A stretch of DNA of 64,000 bases from Martinezella dioscoreae. Its GTDB lineage: Bacteria; Pseudomonadota; Alphaproteobacteria; Rhizobiales; Rhizobiaceae. Where the stretch lies: contig NZ_BLAJ01000001.1 of assembly GCF_009176305.1 (NCBI RefSeq), positions 1,054,001-1,118,000 on the forward strand, read 5' to 3'. Each line of letters starts with the position of its first letter. The first letter of the stretch is position 1. This document shows positions 16,567-25,732 of this stretch, piece by piece. The notes under the pieces were generated by a model. It was not told the DNA's origin. It did no database searches and saw only the letters and a program-made list of their open reading frames with translations. The translations under genes were made by a program, and so were the position numbers.

Positions 16567-17021
16567 GGGGGATAGTCCTTTACCCATCAGTCTTAGTTTA
16601 TCCGGATAGACCGGACGGTTTTGCTTCCGCAGCATGCGAAAGCCAGTCGAGAAGTCACGTACGGGGAAAGAACGTCTGCGCGGGTCAAAAGACCCAACCA
16701 CTGCCTGTCGCAAGCGGATCACCAAATCAGTCCAGTCACCGGCATGCAAATGCCCGAGCATGCATATGGGTGACAGGGTTTGTGGAAAAAGGCAAGGGGC
16801 AATATCAGGGCAGGGTGGGAAACGGGTGGGATTGGGTGGAGATTTCAAGGGGTTGGATTAGTTTATAAGCGCGTGTAGCAACGTTGTGGGCGATATCGGA
16901 TTGGGTAACCGGAAATTCTGATCGAGGGCGTTATGATATACACTGCGGGTTTGTTGCGGTGTTATATAGTGCGTTGAGGTCGCGATTCTTAATTAGAAAC
17001 GCACTCTGCTGGAGTATTTTG
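16567..17021. other. Gap between divergent cspA and the AAA-ATPase island
   Basis: 455 bases without a credible gene. The left part is probably the cspA promoter and untranslated leader. From about 16860 the composition turns AT-rich and continues so into the island, marking its left border. I see no tRNA gene, integrase or direct repeat here. Confidence 0.5.
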
Positions 17022-18200
17022 ATGAGGCTGATCAATCAAGTAACTTTGCGATACTATAAGAGTATTGGCTCCTGTATGGTCGATCTATCTGATTTAACAG
17101 TACTTGTCGGCCCTAACGGGAGTGGAAAAAGTAATTTTGTCGATTCATTGAATTTCGTTTCTGATGCACTTAACTCAACCTTAGATTTTGCAATTAGGCA
17201 ACGATCGGGACTTTCTGCTGTCAGAAAGCGCTCAGGAGGTCATCCTACTAATTTTGCAATAAAGCTGAGATTAACTCTGCCCTCTGGAAGAAACGCGATA
17301 TATTCATTTCAGGTCGGTGCCGCCCCCGATGGTTCTCATAAAGTTCAAAAAGAGCATTTGGCTATTTCTGAAGATGGGCTTGAGGTCACAGAATTAAAAT
17401 ACGAGAACGGAAAAAGAATTTTCAGTACAGAAAAACTTTCTCCGGATAGTATATCTGAAGATAGATTGGCTATTCAGCTTCTATCTAGTATACACTCGGT
17501 TCGGGAGGTTTTTGATGTTCTTTCAATGATGCATTTCTATAACATCTATCCTGAAGATTTTCGCCTTCCTCAAGCTCACGATAATGGTGAATATTTATTG
17601 CGCACGGGTAAGAATATAGCTTCGGTATTGCGGAACTTAGAAACGCATAATAGCTATGAGTTCAACCGCATTTGTGAATATCTAAAGCAAATCGTTGAGC
17701 AGCTTGAGGGCATCTCTCACAAGAATTTGGGACCTTCTGAAACAATCGAGTTTCTTCAAAGGGTTGCCGGTCAAAAGAATGCTTGGCGTTTCTTCTCGTC
17801 TCAAATGTCCGACGGCACTCTGCGATCCCTCGGTATTTTAGTGGCTCTTTTTCAGAAAACTCAAAATGCAAATGGAAACATAATCTTGGGGATTGAGGAG
17901 CCAGAAGCCACCATCCATCCCGCTGCTTGCTCAGTGATCACTGACGCCATTATTGAGGCTTCGCGGCAGAAGCAAATCATCATCACTACGCATAGCCCAG
18001 AACTAATAGATCATCCTTCTGTCGGTATTGAGAACATACGAATTGTGAAATCCGTAGACGGAGACACTACAATTAGGCCTGCCGATAAAGCAAGTAAGGA
18101 AGTAGTTAGAAAAAATCTTATGACGCCGGGAGATTTACTTCGGAAAAATCAATTGGAGCCAGAGGTATCTAAGCCTATTCAGTTTAATTTCTGGAACTAA
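17022..18200 (+). CDS. AAA family ATPase (OLD/AbiL-like), first gene of a two-gene island
   Basis: SMC/ABC-type AAA_21 ATPase of 392 residues. Walker A is GPNGSGKS (residues 30-37), the signature-like region SDGTLRSLGILVALF lies near 263, Walker B is ILGIEEPE (about 288-295), and a TTHSPEL switch with His324 follows, as in overcoming-lysogenisation-defect and RecF-like ATPases. The start ATG 17022 follows GGAG. The next gene begins four bases after it. The DNA is far more AT-rich than the neighbours (21 G+C in bases 17401-17460), pointing to transfer. A defence role is inferred from architecture, not shown. Confidence 0.85.
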   Translation: MRLINQVTLRYYKSIGSCMVDLSDLTVLVGPNGSGKSNFVDSLNFVSDALNSTLDFAIRQRSGLSAVRKRSGGHPTNFAIKLRLTLPSGRNAIYSFQVGAAPDGSHKVQKEHLAISEDGLEVTELKYENGKRIFSTEKLSPDSISEDRLAIQLLSSIHSVREVFDVLSMMHFYNIYPEDFRLPQAHDNGEYLLRTGKNIASVLRNLETHNSYEFNRICEYLKQIVEQLEGISHKNLGPSETIEFLQRVAGQKNAWRFFSSQMSDGTLRSLGILVALFQKTQNANGNIILGIEEPEATIHPAACSVITDAIIEASRQKQIIITTHSPELIDHPSVGIENIRIVKSVDGDTTIRPADKASKEVVRKNLMTPGDLLRKNQLEPEVSKPIQFNFWN

Positions 18201-18203
18201 ACT

Positions 18204-18815
18204 ATGCTTTATGTTTTTCCCATTGTTGAAGGACATGGAGATGAGCGAGCGCTACCTGTTCTCATTAGGCATGTCCTAAATGTCCGCTTTAATTATTTCG
18301 AATGCTGTGTTCTTCATCCATACCGGTTGCCAAAAGGAAAGGTTCGACAGAAAGACATATGGGACGCGATTATTAGCTTGGCATCAGAACGATTGTTGGG
18401 AATGGCGGAATCGGACGAAGATTTGCTGCTCGTTTTGGCGACATGCGACGCGGATAATGACTGCCCAGTAGAACTTAAGCAGGCTATTGATGATTTCTCG
18501 GCTATAAGAGATGAGCGAATACGTTTCGAGTTTGTGGCTCCCCAACCGGAATACGAAACATGGTTTTTGGCCGCAGCTACCTCCTTTGCGGGGCATAAGG
18601 ACTGCGTAGATGTTATCCAACCGATTCAAAACCTTGATGCGATCATAGATGCCAAAGGTTATTTTGAGCGTCACATATTAAAAGAAAATCGATATTATTC
18701 GGAAACAGTCGATCAAGCGAAATTCAGTTCTATTATAGATCTAACAAATAACCCTGAAGCGAACTGCAGATCACTTCGGCGTTTTATAGATGTATTTTCC
18801 CGAATTATAGCGTGA
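18204..18815 (+). CDS. DUF4276 family protein with Toprim-like motifs, partner of the AAA ATPase
   Basis: A 203-residue protein. The N-terminus FPIVEGHGDERALP (Glu9, Asp13) looks like Toprim motif I; TCDADNDCP (Asp82, Asp84, Asp86) looks like the DxD motif; QPEYETWFLA (Glu116, Glu118, Trp120) is a conserved DUF4276 feature as I recall it. Toprim nucleases are the usual partner or fused domain of OLD-type ATPases, so the two genes look like a split OLD or PARIS-like unit. Composition is AT-rich like its partner. Family assignment is fairly sure; nuclease activity is inference. Confidence 0.75.
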   Translation: MLYVFPIVEGHGDERALPVLIRHVLNVRFNYFECCVLHPYRLPKGKVRQKDIWDAIISLASERLLGMAESDEDLLLVLATCDADNDCPVELKQAIDDFSAIRDERIRFEFVAPQPEYETWFLAAATSFAGHKDCVDVIQPIQNLDAIIDAKGYFERHILKENRYYSETVDQAKFSSIIDLTNNPEANCRSLRRFIDVFSRIIA

Positions 18816-18876
18816 TATTTTATGAAAAAGTCTATGCGGCAACTCTGATTGTTTAGATTCATGAAAATCGAAATGC

Positions 18877-19929
18877 TTATTCAAAGCTAAACACCGCACA
18901 AGCCTCCGCAATCCCCCGCAGTTCGTGACTCCCCAAGGCCAGAAGCGGCATTGTTGTCTCGGCTGCGACTGATCCCGAAACGAGGATATTGTGTCCGAGC
19001 GGCTTGCAGAGGCCCTCCAGCCGGCTGACGAGGTTGACGGCGGGGCCGATCGCGGTGAAGTCCAGCCGGTCGGCGGCGCCGATGTTGCCCCAGAGCATGT
19101 CGCCGAAATGCAGCGCGACACCAAACGGAAGTGGCGGCAGGCCCTGGCTCGCCCGCGTCGCGTCGAGATGGGCCATGCCGGCGCGTATGGCGGTGGCGGC
19201 GCGCAAGGCCGCTTCGCAGGCTTCCTTCGGGGTCCCGCTCACGGGGAAGATCGCCAGTACGCCATCGCCCATGAATTTCAGCACTTCGCCGCCGAAGGCA
19301 TGGACGGCGCCGGCGACGCGGTCGAACCAGGCATCGAGTGCCGCGATCATGACGGTCGGTTCCGTCGCTTCGGAAAGGGCGGTGAAATCCCGCAGATCGG
19401 CGCAGAGCAGGGCGGCGCGGATGGTCTCGCCGCTATTGCGGCTGAGTGCACCGGCCTGGACGCGCGCCGCACTTCGGCGGCCGAGATAGGCTTCGAGCAG
19501 CGTCGATAAAGTGGCGCGAGCGGCCAATCCCGCCAAGGGCGCAGCGGCAAATCGGGCGATCTCGCGCAGGGTTTCCGCTTCGAAGGCGGTGAAGGACCGG
19601 GTGCCGGCCCAGGCAAGGACGGAATTGCCGGGCGCAATCCCGATCGTTTCCTCGCATATCGGACCGAGATCGCCCAGCCAATCGCGGCCTGCCTGTCCTA
19701 GCGTCGTGCCAGCGAAGCCGAGAGCTTCGGTCACCGCGCCGGTTTCGGCGCGCCAGAGCCATGTATGCTGCGTGATGATCGGATGCGGTGCGGCAAGCGT
19801 CAGGGCACTGCCGGCAAGCGGGAGACCGGCAGTCAGCAAGTGTCCGCCCAGATCGGCCAGGAAGCGTTCGGGGCTGGGCGAGGTGCCGGCTTCGTCGACC
19901 AGCCAGGCAAGGGGGGCGGGCAAATCCAT
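18877..19929 (-). CDS. Class III adenylate/guanylate cyclase domain protein
   Basis: A 350-residue soluble protein. The C-terminal half (about residues 165-350) is a class III nucleotidyl cyclase domain with the metal-binding Asp in LLCADLRDFTALSE, a GGEVLKFMGDGVLAIFP hairpin and LDFTAIGPAVNLVSRLEGL. The N-terminal half has no clear family and may be a sensor region. LDFTAIG, with Asp in the substrate-recognition position, fits adenylate cyclase more than guanylate cyclase. I used ATG 19929 (MDLPAPLAWLVDEAG). Rhizobia carry many such cyclases; no cAMP target gene is nearby. Confidence 0.85.
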   Translation of the reverse strand: MDLPAPLAWLVDEAGTSPSPERFLADLGGHLLTAGLPLAGSALTLAAPHPIITQHTWLWRAETGAVTEALGFAGTTLGQAGRDWLGDLGPICEETIGIAPGNSVLAWAGTRSFTAFEAETLREIARFAAAPLAGLAARATLSTLLEAYLGRRSAARVQAGALSRNSGETIRAALLCADLRDFTALSEATEPTVMIAALDAWFDRVAGAVHAFGGEVLKFMGDGVLAIFPVSGTPKEACEAALRAATAIRAGMAHLDATRASQGLPPLPFGVALHFGDMLWGNIGAADRLDFTAIGPAVNLVSRLEGLCKPLGHNILVSGSVAAETTMPLLALGSHELRGIAEACAVFSFE

Positions 19930-20086
19930 GCGCCGATCATGCCATGGCGCTTGCCGGCTGTCATCCGTGCCGGTGCGGCCATGCCGACCGCATTGGAAAA
20001 CAAATGACAGAGGCAAGCGCTGTCACCGGTCGGCGATATCGCTGCCATCGAGCATCTAGTCCGATGACGCCGCGTCCAAAGTCTCG

Positions 20087-20542
20087 TCAGCTTCTGCCGT
20101 CGTGGCCGCGCATGACATCAGGGCCGGGATCGCGTCCGGCGGCCACTGCGGCCATGCGGTCGAGATAATGCGCCCAACCCTTTGCGTGTGCTTCGCATTG
20201 CTCAACGGTCGGCAGACCGGTATGGGTGAGGCGCACCAGCGTTCCATCCGGCTGCTCTATCAGGTCGATCTCCACGAGGGTCGATTCGGGAGGCACTTCC
20301 TCGCTGCCTTCCCAGCCGAAGCTATAGGCGAGGCGGTGCACCGGCACGACCTCGCGGAAGGAGCCGCGCGCGACGCGGGCGCCGGTGACGTTGACGAGAT
20401 AGATGCCGCCGGGCTGCGGCTCCGTCCGCGCTTCCGTGCCCATCCAGCGCAGGATCTTTTCGGGATCGGTCAGCAATGCGAATATGGCCGCGGGCGGCGC
20501 CGAGACATGGGTCTCGCGACGGACGATCAAAGGCTCGGACAT
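20087..20542 (-). CDS. SRPBCC (AHSA1-type START-like) protein
   Basis: A 151-residue protein with the helix-grip fold of activator-of-Hsp90-homology proteins: it begins RRETHVSAPPAAIFALLTDPEKILRWMG, continues with a GGIYLVNV strand, and ends with a long C-terminal helix (CEAHAKGWAHYLDRMAAVAAG). Such proteins bind hydrophobic ligands and are often paired with ArsR regulators, but here the gene stands alone between the cyclase and uvrB. Ligand unknown. Confidence 0.8.
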   Translation of the reverse strand: MSEPLIVRRETHVSAPPAAIFALLTDPEKILRWMGTEARTEPQPGGIYLVNVTGARVARGSFREVVPVHRLAYSFGWEGSEEVPPESTLVEIDLIEQPDGTLVRLTHTGLPTVEQCEAHAKGWAHYLDRMAAVAAGRDPGPDVMRGHDGRS

Positions 20543-20742
20543 CAGTCTTTCTCCCCAGGTTTGCTATCGCTTCCCACCGGCCCGATATGCGCTCAAGCGC
20601 CTTCCGTCTCCCCCGTGGGCCTCTTCAGATGATGGCATGTAGCGGCCGCGGCCTCGTCAGCAAGGCATTGCCATGTTCGCAGGCCTCTCAGCCTTCGCAA
20701 ATCGGCAGCGTCGGGCGCAGATATCCGATAATCTCGGTCGCT

Positions 20743-23529
20743 TTATCGCCCCGGTCGCCCCGTCTTGCCTTTTGTCCGTCCTTTGCGCTGCTTCTCGTCC
20801 ACCGGGTCCTCATAGGAGCCGACCCCCGGCTTTGCCCGGGTGATCGGCTTGTCTGGCACCTTGCCCGTGACAGGCTTTTCGGTGCGGCCGACGGTCATCT
20901 CATCCAGCGTATTCTTGCGGAAGAGCGGCGTGCCGGCATCGCCGCCCGGACCCATTTCGTCAAGGCTGGGCTTGGCGAAATAGGATCGGGAATCCGGCGC
21001 TGGCGGCGCACGCTTGCCCGTTGCGGAGCCGCGGCTTTCCATGCTCCTGGCTTCCTCGCGGGCCAAGGGATCGTCCATGGCGGCGAGCTCGACAGCTTTG
21101 AGGCGCTTGATCTCGTCGCGCAACCGTGCCGCCTTTTCGAAGTCCAGGTCGGCGGCAGCATCGCGCATGGATTTTTCCAGCGCGTTGAGATGGGCCTTCA
21201 GATTGTTGCCGACAAGATGGCCGCCATCGGCAAAGCCTTTGCCGGAGGCGCCGCCGATATCGGCGCGAACGTGGTCCTTCTCGTAGACGCTGTCGAGAAT
21301 GTCGGAAATCTTCGCCTTGACCGATTCCGGCGTGATGCCGTGTTCCTTGTTGTAAGCCATCTGCTTTTCGCGCCGGCGATTGGTTTCGTCCATGGCGCGC
21401 TGCATCGAGCCGGTAATGGTATCGGCGTAAAGGATGACTTTGCCGTCGACGTTACGCGCGGCGCGGCCGATCGTCTGGATCAGCGAGGTTTCCGAGCGCA
21501 GGAAGCCTTCCTTGTCGGCATCGAGGATGGCGACGAAGCCGCATTCGGGAATGTCCAGACCCTCGCGCAGCAGGTTGATGCCGACGAGCACGTCGAAGGC
21601 GCCGAGGCGAAGATCGCGGATGATCTCGATGCGCTCCAGCGTGTCGATGTCGGAGTGCATGTAGCGCACACGCACGCCCTGTTCGTGCAGATATTCTGTC
21701 AAATCCTCGGCCATGCGCTTGGTCAGCACGGTGCAGAGCGTGCGGTAGCCCTTGGCGGCGGTTTCGCGGATTTCGCCAAGCACGTCGTCAACCTGCGTGC
21801 GGGCCGAACGGACCTCCACCGGAGGATCGATGAGGCCGGTCGGGCGGATGACCTGTTCGGCGAAGACACCGCCGGATTGCTCCATCTCCCACCCGCCAGG
21901 TGTTGCCGATACCGCGATCGTGTCCGGGCGCATGGCGTCCCATTCCTCGAAGCGCAGCGGACGGTTATCCATGCAAGAGGGCAGGCGGAAGCCGTATTCG
22001 GCCAGCGTCGCCTTGCGGCGGAAGTCGCCTCGGTACATGCCGCCGATCTGCGGCACGGTGACGTGGCTTTCATCGATGAAGATGATGGCGTTGTCGGGAA
22101 TGTATTCGAACAGCGTCGGCGGCGGCTCGCCGGGATTGCGACCGGTCAGATAGCGCGAATAGTTTTCGATGCCCTGGCAGGAGCCGGTGGCCTCCAGCAT
22201 CTCGACGTCATAGCGGGTACGCTGCTCCAGGCGCTGTGCTTCCAGCAGGCGGCCAGCCTTTTCCAGCTCGGCAAGGCGCAGCTTCAACTCTTCCTTGATC
22301 GCCTTGATGGCGCCGTTCAGCGTCGGGCGTGGTGTGACATAGTGCGAGTTGGCGTAGATCTTCACCGATTTCAGGTCGCCGGTCTTCTGGCCGGTGAGCG
22401 GATCGAATTCGGTGATGGCGTCGATCTCGTCGCCGAACATGGAAATGCGCCAGGCGGCATCCTCCAGGTGGGCAGGAAAGATTTCGATCGTGTCGCCGCG
22501 TACACGGAAGGAGCCGCGCGTGAAGTCGATATCGCGGCGCTTGTACTGCTGCGCCACCAGATCGGCCAGCAATTGCCGCTGATCGAGGCGATCGCCGACA
22601 TTCATCTGGAAGGTCATGGCCGTATAGGTTTCGACCGAGCCGATACCGTAGATGCACGAGACCGAGGCGACGATGATACAGTCGTCACGTTCCAGCAGCG
22701 AACGCGTCGCCGAGTGGCGCATGCGGTCGATCTGCTCGTTGATCGAGCTCTCCTTCTCGATATAGGTGTCCGAGCGCGGCACATAGGCTTCCGGCTGGTA
22801 GTAATCGTAGTAGGAGACGAAATACTCGACCGCGTTATCCGGGAAGAAGTTCTTGAATTCGGAATAGAGCTGGGCCGCCAGCGTCTTGTTCGGCGCGAGG
22901 ATGACGGCCGGGCGCTGCGTCGCCTCGATCACTTTGGCCATGGTGAAGGTCTTGCCGGAACCGGTGACGCCGAGCAGCACCTGGTTGCGGTCACCGTTTT
23001 GCAGCCCTTCGACGAGATCGCGGATCGCCGTCGGCTGGTCGCCAGCCGGCTGGTATTCCGAGGCCATGCAGATCTCGATGCCGCCTTCGGATTTTTCCGG
23101 GCGGGCAGGGCGGTGCGGAGTCCAGATCTTGCCGTTCTTATGCAGCGGATTACCGCTCTCGATCAGCTTCGACAGGGCTTCCACCGTCGCCGTTACGCCG
23201 CTCGTCGAAATCTTGTCGGCATCTTCAAGCGCGATATCGAGGCCGGAGACTGGATTGAGGCCTGCGGCGGCGCGCGTTTTGGGGTCGGTCGACCCACCCA
23301 TGGAGACGCCACGCGCGGTCTTGCCGGCGGTGATCTCCACCTTCTTGCGGTGCTTGCCGGCTTTCGAGGCAATCTCGCGCTGGGTTTCGACGCTCGATGC
23401 TTCCGCATCGGCTTCGAGCTGCTTCACCCAGTCGGCAACGCTGCCGCTGAGCGGCGCGCCTTCAAACGGTGCCTGCGGCGCCTCTTCGAAACCGTTCGGG
23501 GCGGAGGATTTTTTCGATGATTTGGCCAT
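20743..23529 (-). CDS. uvrB: Excinuclease ABC subunit B, with long N-terminal extension
   Basis: UvrB damage-recognition helicase of 928 residues that takes DNA from UvrA and recruits UvrC. Walker [13 protein letters not shown] is at about 186-197, against about 39-46 in E. coli, so there is an N-terminal extension of roughly 150 residues. The beta-hairpin [12 protein letters not shown], helicase motifs DESHVT and QTIGRAARN, and a C-terminal UVR segment ([17 protein letters not shown]) are all present. A basic, low-complexity tail of about 110 residues follows. Start ATG 23529 gives [13 protein letters not shown]; the longer frame is not needed. Confidence 0.96.
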   Translation of the reverse strand: MAKSSKKSSAPNGFEEAPQAPFEGAPLSGSVADWVKQLEADAEASSVETQREIASKAGKHRKKVEITAGKTARGVSMGGSTDPKTRAAAGLNPVSGLDIALEDADKISTSGVTATVEALSKLIESGNPLHKNGKIWTPHRPARPEKSEGGIEICMASEYQPAGDQPTAIRDLVEGLQNGDRNQVLLGVTGSGKTFTMAKVIEATQRPAVILAPNKTLAAQLYSEFKNFFPDNAVEYFVSYYDYYQPEAYVPRSDTYIEKESSINEQIDRMRHSATRSLLERDDCIIVASVSCIYGIGSVETYTAMTFQMNVGDRLDQRQLLADLVAQQYKRRDIDFTRGSFRVRGDTIEIFPAHLEDAAWRISMFGDEIDAITEFDPLTGQKTGDLKSVKIYANSHYVTPRPTLNGAIKAIKEELKLRLAELEKAGRLLEAQRLEQRTRYDVEMLEATGSCQGIENYSRYLTGRNPGEPPPTLFEYIPDNAIIFIDESHVTVPQIGGMYRGDFRRKATLAEYGFRLPSCMDNRPLRFEEWDAMRPDTIAVSATPGGWEMEQSGGVFAEQVIRPTGLIDPPVEVRSARTQVDDVLGEIRETAAKGYRTLCTVLTKRMAEDLTEYLHEQGVRVRYMHSDIDTLERIEIIRDLRLGAFDVLVGINLLREGLDIPECGFVAILDADKEGFLRSETSLIQTIGRAARNVDGKVILYADTITGSMQRAMDETNRRREKQMAYNKEHGITPESVKAKISDILDSVYEKDHVRADIGGASGKGFADGGHLVGNNLKAHLNALEKSMRDAAADLDFEKAARLRDEIKRLKAVELAAMDDPLAREEARSMESRGSATGKRAPPAPDSRSYFAKPSLDEMGPGGDAGTPLFRKNTLDEMTVGRTEKPVTGKVPDKPITRAKPGVGSYEDPVDEKQRKGRTKGKTGRPGR

Positions 23530-23812
23530 GGGGCGAATATGGCGACAGATCGTGCAGATGTGAAGGGGTAAAGAGTACAAAAGGGAAACAAAATGGCGGA
23601 TTTTTCCATTCGCCGGCGATGTCAAATATGTTACAACCCAAGGGCGGCCGATGCGTTATCGCTGATCCAAAGTCCGCATAGCGCGATCCTCGCAGGCGCC
23701 AAGGGAGGAGCCAGCCGCAACGTCGACATGCCCGGCCAGTGCCGGGTTCCCCTAGCTTCGACGGCATCCGGTATTGCCCGCCTCGCCGCCGCCATCCGGT
23801 CGGAGGATCATG

Positions 23813-25063
23813 ATGACCGCATTGGATAGCTTACGTTCCCTGTCCCCCCAGCAACGAAACACCGTGATCGCAGCCTATCTGGGCTGGACGTTGGACGCTT
23901 TCGATTTCTTCATTTTGGTTTTCGTTCTCAAGCATATAGCCGAGGAATTTCACACGGATGTCCCCGCGGTTGCCGTGGCGATCTTCCTCACCCTTGCCAT
24001 GCGGCCGGTGGGCGCCCTGATCTTCGGGCTCGCGGCGGACCGCTTCGGGCGGCGCGCGACCCTGATGGTCGACGTGCTGCTTTATTCCGTCTTCGAATTC
24101 CTGACCGGCTTTTCGACCGGCTTGACGATGTTTCTCGTGCTGCGCGCGCTCTTCGGCGTCGCCATGGGCGGGGAGTGGGGTGTCGGCGCGTCGCTCGTGA
24201 TGGAAACCATACCCGAGGACTCGCGCGGCCTTGTGTCCGGTATCCTGCAGGCTGGTTATCCCTCGGGCTATCTGCTCGCCTCGATCGTCTTCTTTCTGCT
24301 GTTCCCGATCATCGGCTGGCGCGGCATGTTCTTCGTCGGCGCGGTGCCGGCGCTGCTGGTGCTCTATATCAGGCGCAATGTGGAGGAATCTCCGGCTTTC
24401 CTTCAGCGGCAGGCCAAGCCGCAACGGCCGTTCCTCACTGTGCTGCGTGAGAATATTCCGCTGTTCATCTGGGCAGTGCTTTTGATGACTGCGTTCAATT
24501 TCTTTAGTCACGGCACCCAGGACCTCTATCCGACCTTCCTGGAAACCCAGCGGCAATATGATTCCTATACGGTCGGCGCCATTGCCATCGTCTACAATAT
24601 CGGCGCGATTGTCGGCGGCCTGACCTTCGGTTCCCTGTCGCAGCGTTGGGGCAGGCGGCGGACGATCGTCATCGCCGCACTGCTGGCCATTCCCGTCGCC
24701 CCGCTCTGGGTCTGGGGCCAGGGGCCTGTCATGCTCGCGATCGGCGCCTTCCTGATGCAGCTGTTCGTGCAAGGCGCCTGGGGCATCATTCCGGTGCATC
24801 TCAACGAATTGTCGCCGGACGAGGTGCGCGGCACCTTTCCCGGCTTTGCCTATCAGCTCGGCAATCTGCTTGCTTCGGGCAATGCCTCGATCCAGGCGGG
24901 ATTGGCAAAACAGTGGAACGGCGACTATGCGCTGGCGCTGTTGATCGTGGCCTGCATCGTGGCTGTGGTCGTTGCTGTTTTCGCCGGCTTTGGCTTCGAG
25001 AAGAAGGGTATTCGGTTCGGCGGGAAGGATGAAGGCCAAGCGGATAGCGCCATAAGGGCCTGA
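23813..25063 (+). CDS. MFS transporter, probable monocarboxylate/proton symporter type
   Basis: Twelve-span major facilitator protein of 416 residues. It starts with YLGWTLDAFDFFILVFVLKHIAEEF, has the loop 2-3 motif GLAADRFGRRATL, and RALFGVAMGGEWGVGASLVMET in span 4; this pattern is that of the NanT/JEN (SHS and MHS-like) carriers for sialate, lactate or other carboxylates. The substrate cannot be read from sequence. Two ATGs are adjacent (23810 and 23813); I prefer the second, which is better spaced from CGGAGG at 23801-23806. It stands alone, divergent from uvrB. Confidence 0.82.
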   Translation: MTALDSLRSLSPQQRNTVIAAYLGWTLDAFDFFILVFVLKHIAEEFHTDVPAVAVAIFLTLAMRPVGALIFGLAADRFGRRATLMVDVLLYSVFEFLTGFSTGLTMFLVLRALFGVAMGGEWGVGASLVMETIPEDSRGLVSGILQAGYPSGYLLASIVFFLLFPIIGWRGMFFVGAVPALLVLYIRRNVEESPAFLQRQAKPQRPFLTVLRENIPLFIWAVLLMTAFNFFSHGTQDLYPTFLETQRQYDSYTVGAIAIVYNIGAIVGGLTFGSLSQRWGRRRTIVIAALLAIPVAPLWVWGQGPVMLAIGAFLMQLFVQGAWGIIPVHLNELSPDEVRGTFPGFAYQLGNLLASGNASIQAGLAKQWNGDYALALLIVACIVAVVVAVFAGFGFEKKGIRFGGKDEGQADSAIRA

Positions 25064-25086
25064 ACAGACTCGCCATCAAGGTCGCG

Positions 25087-25111
25087 AGGGCCGGCTGATA
25101 TCGCCGGCCCT
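25087..25111. terminator. Terminator after the MFS gene, between convergent genes
   Basis: Nine-base arms AGGGCCGGC and GCCGGCCCT around a 7-base loop, followed on the plus strand by TTTCGTTT. It lies in the 53-base gap between two converging genes and may work in both directions. Confidence 0.8.
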
Positions 25112-25116
25112 TTCGT

Positions 25117-25632
25117 TTATTTTCCGCAAATTTCCGAGATCTTGGCCTGGGCGAAGCCGCGGGCGAGCTCCTGCAGCCCGCCGACCGAGGATATCAGTTC
25201 GCCGATCGGGCCGTTGATGCCGAGATGCAGGTCGGTGATGTGGCATGCGCCGACATCGACCGTCATGGAGGCATCGAGTTCACCCTTGATCGTCGTCTTC
25301 AATACGCCATGCGATTTGCAGGCCATCTCGGCATGAGCATTGATCTGCACGCCACCGTTCGGGCCGTCGCAGACATCGAGCGACTTCACCTCGAACTTGT
25401 CCTTGTGATCGACGCCGGGCAGTTTCTTGCAGGGATCGGCCTCGTTCACCGACTTCTCGATCTGCGGCCCAAATTTGCTCTGCAGCAGCGACCAGCACGA
25501 GCCTGGCGCGGCCTCTGCCGGTGTCGCCGCTATCGGAAGCGGAGAGAGCGGCAACACGACCGCCGAGGCCAGCAAAACCATGCGAAGCGGCGGCAGAAGC
25601 GAGAAGGGGGGCATGAGATATTTCAGGTTCAC
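25117..25632 (-). CDS. Exported Cys-containing protein of unknown function
   Basis: A 171-residue protein not recognised as any family. A long hydrophobic N-terminus (about residues 12-38, LPPLRMVLLASAVVLPLSPLPIAA) ends in AEAA and looks like a signal peptide. The mature part has six Cys (GSCWS, DPCKK, DVCDG, MACKS, GACHI, EICGK), suggesting three disulphide bonds in the periplasm. The C-terminal GGLQELARGFAQAKISEICGK looks helical. It is the first of several envelope-related genes on the minus strand. Confidence 0.65.
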   Translation of the reverse strand: MNLKYLMPPFSLLPPLRMVLLASAVVLPLSPLPIAATPAEAAPGSCWSLLQSKFGPQIEKSVNEADPCKKLPGVDHKDKFEVKSLDVCDGPNGGVQINAHAEMACKSHGVLKTTIKGELDASMTVDVGACHITDLHLGINGPIGELISSVGGLQELARGFAQAKISEICGK

Positions 25633-25732
25633 GGCGATCTATCCTCTGAAAAGAAGAAGCAGCAAATCAGGCCTGGCGCGGCGACAGTCTTCCATCTCTT
25701 CGTCCGTCAAGGCAATCCCCCGTTTTTCATGG

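Noticed and set aside
16860-18876. Prophage or integrative element around the AT-rich island
   Set aside because: No integrase, transposase, att-like repeat or tRNA gene is present; only two genes differ in composition.
20476-23520. Plus-strand open frame of 1014 codons opposite uvrB
   Set aside because: It is antisense to a clear UvrB and owes its length to high GC and the codon bias of uvrB; the product has no domain and no plausible start.
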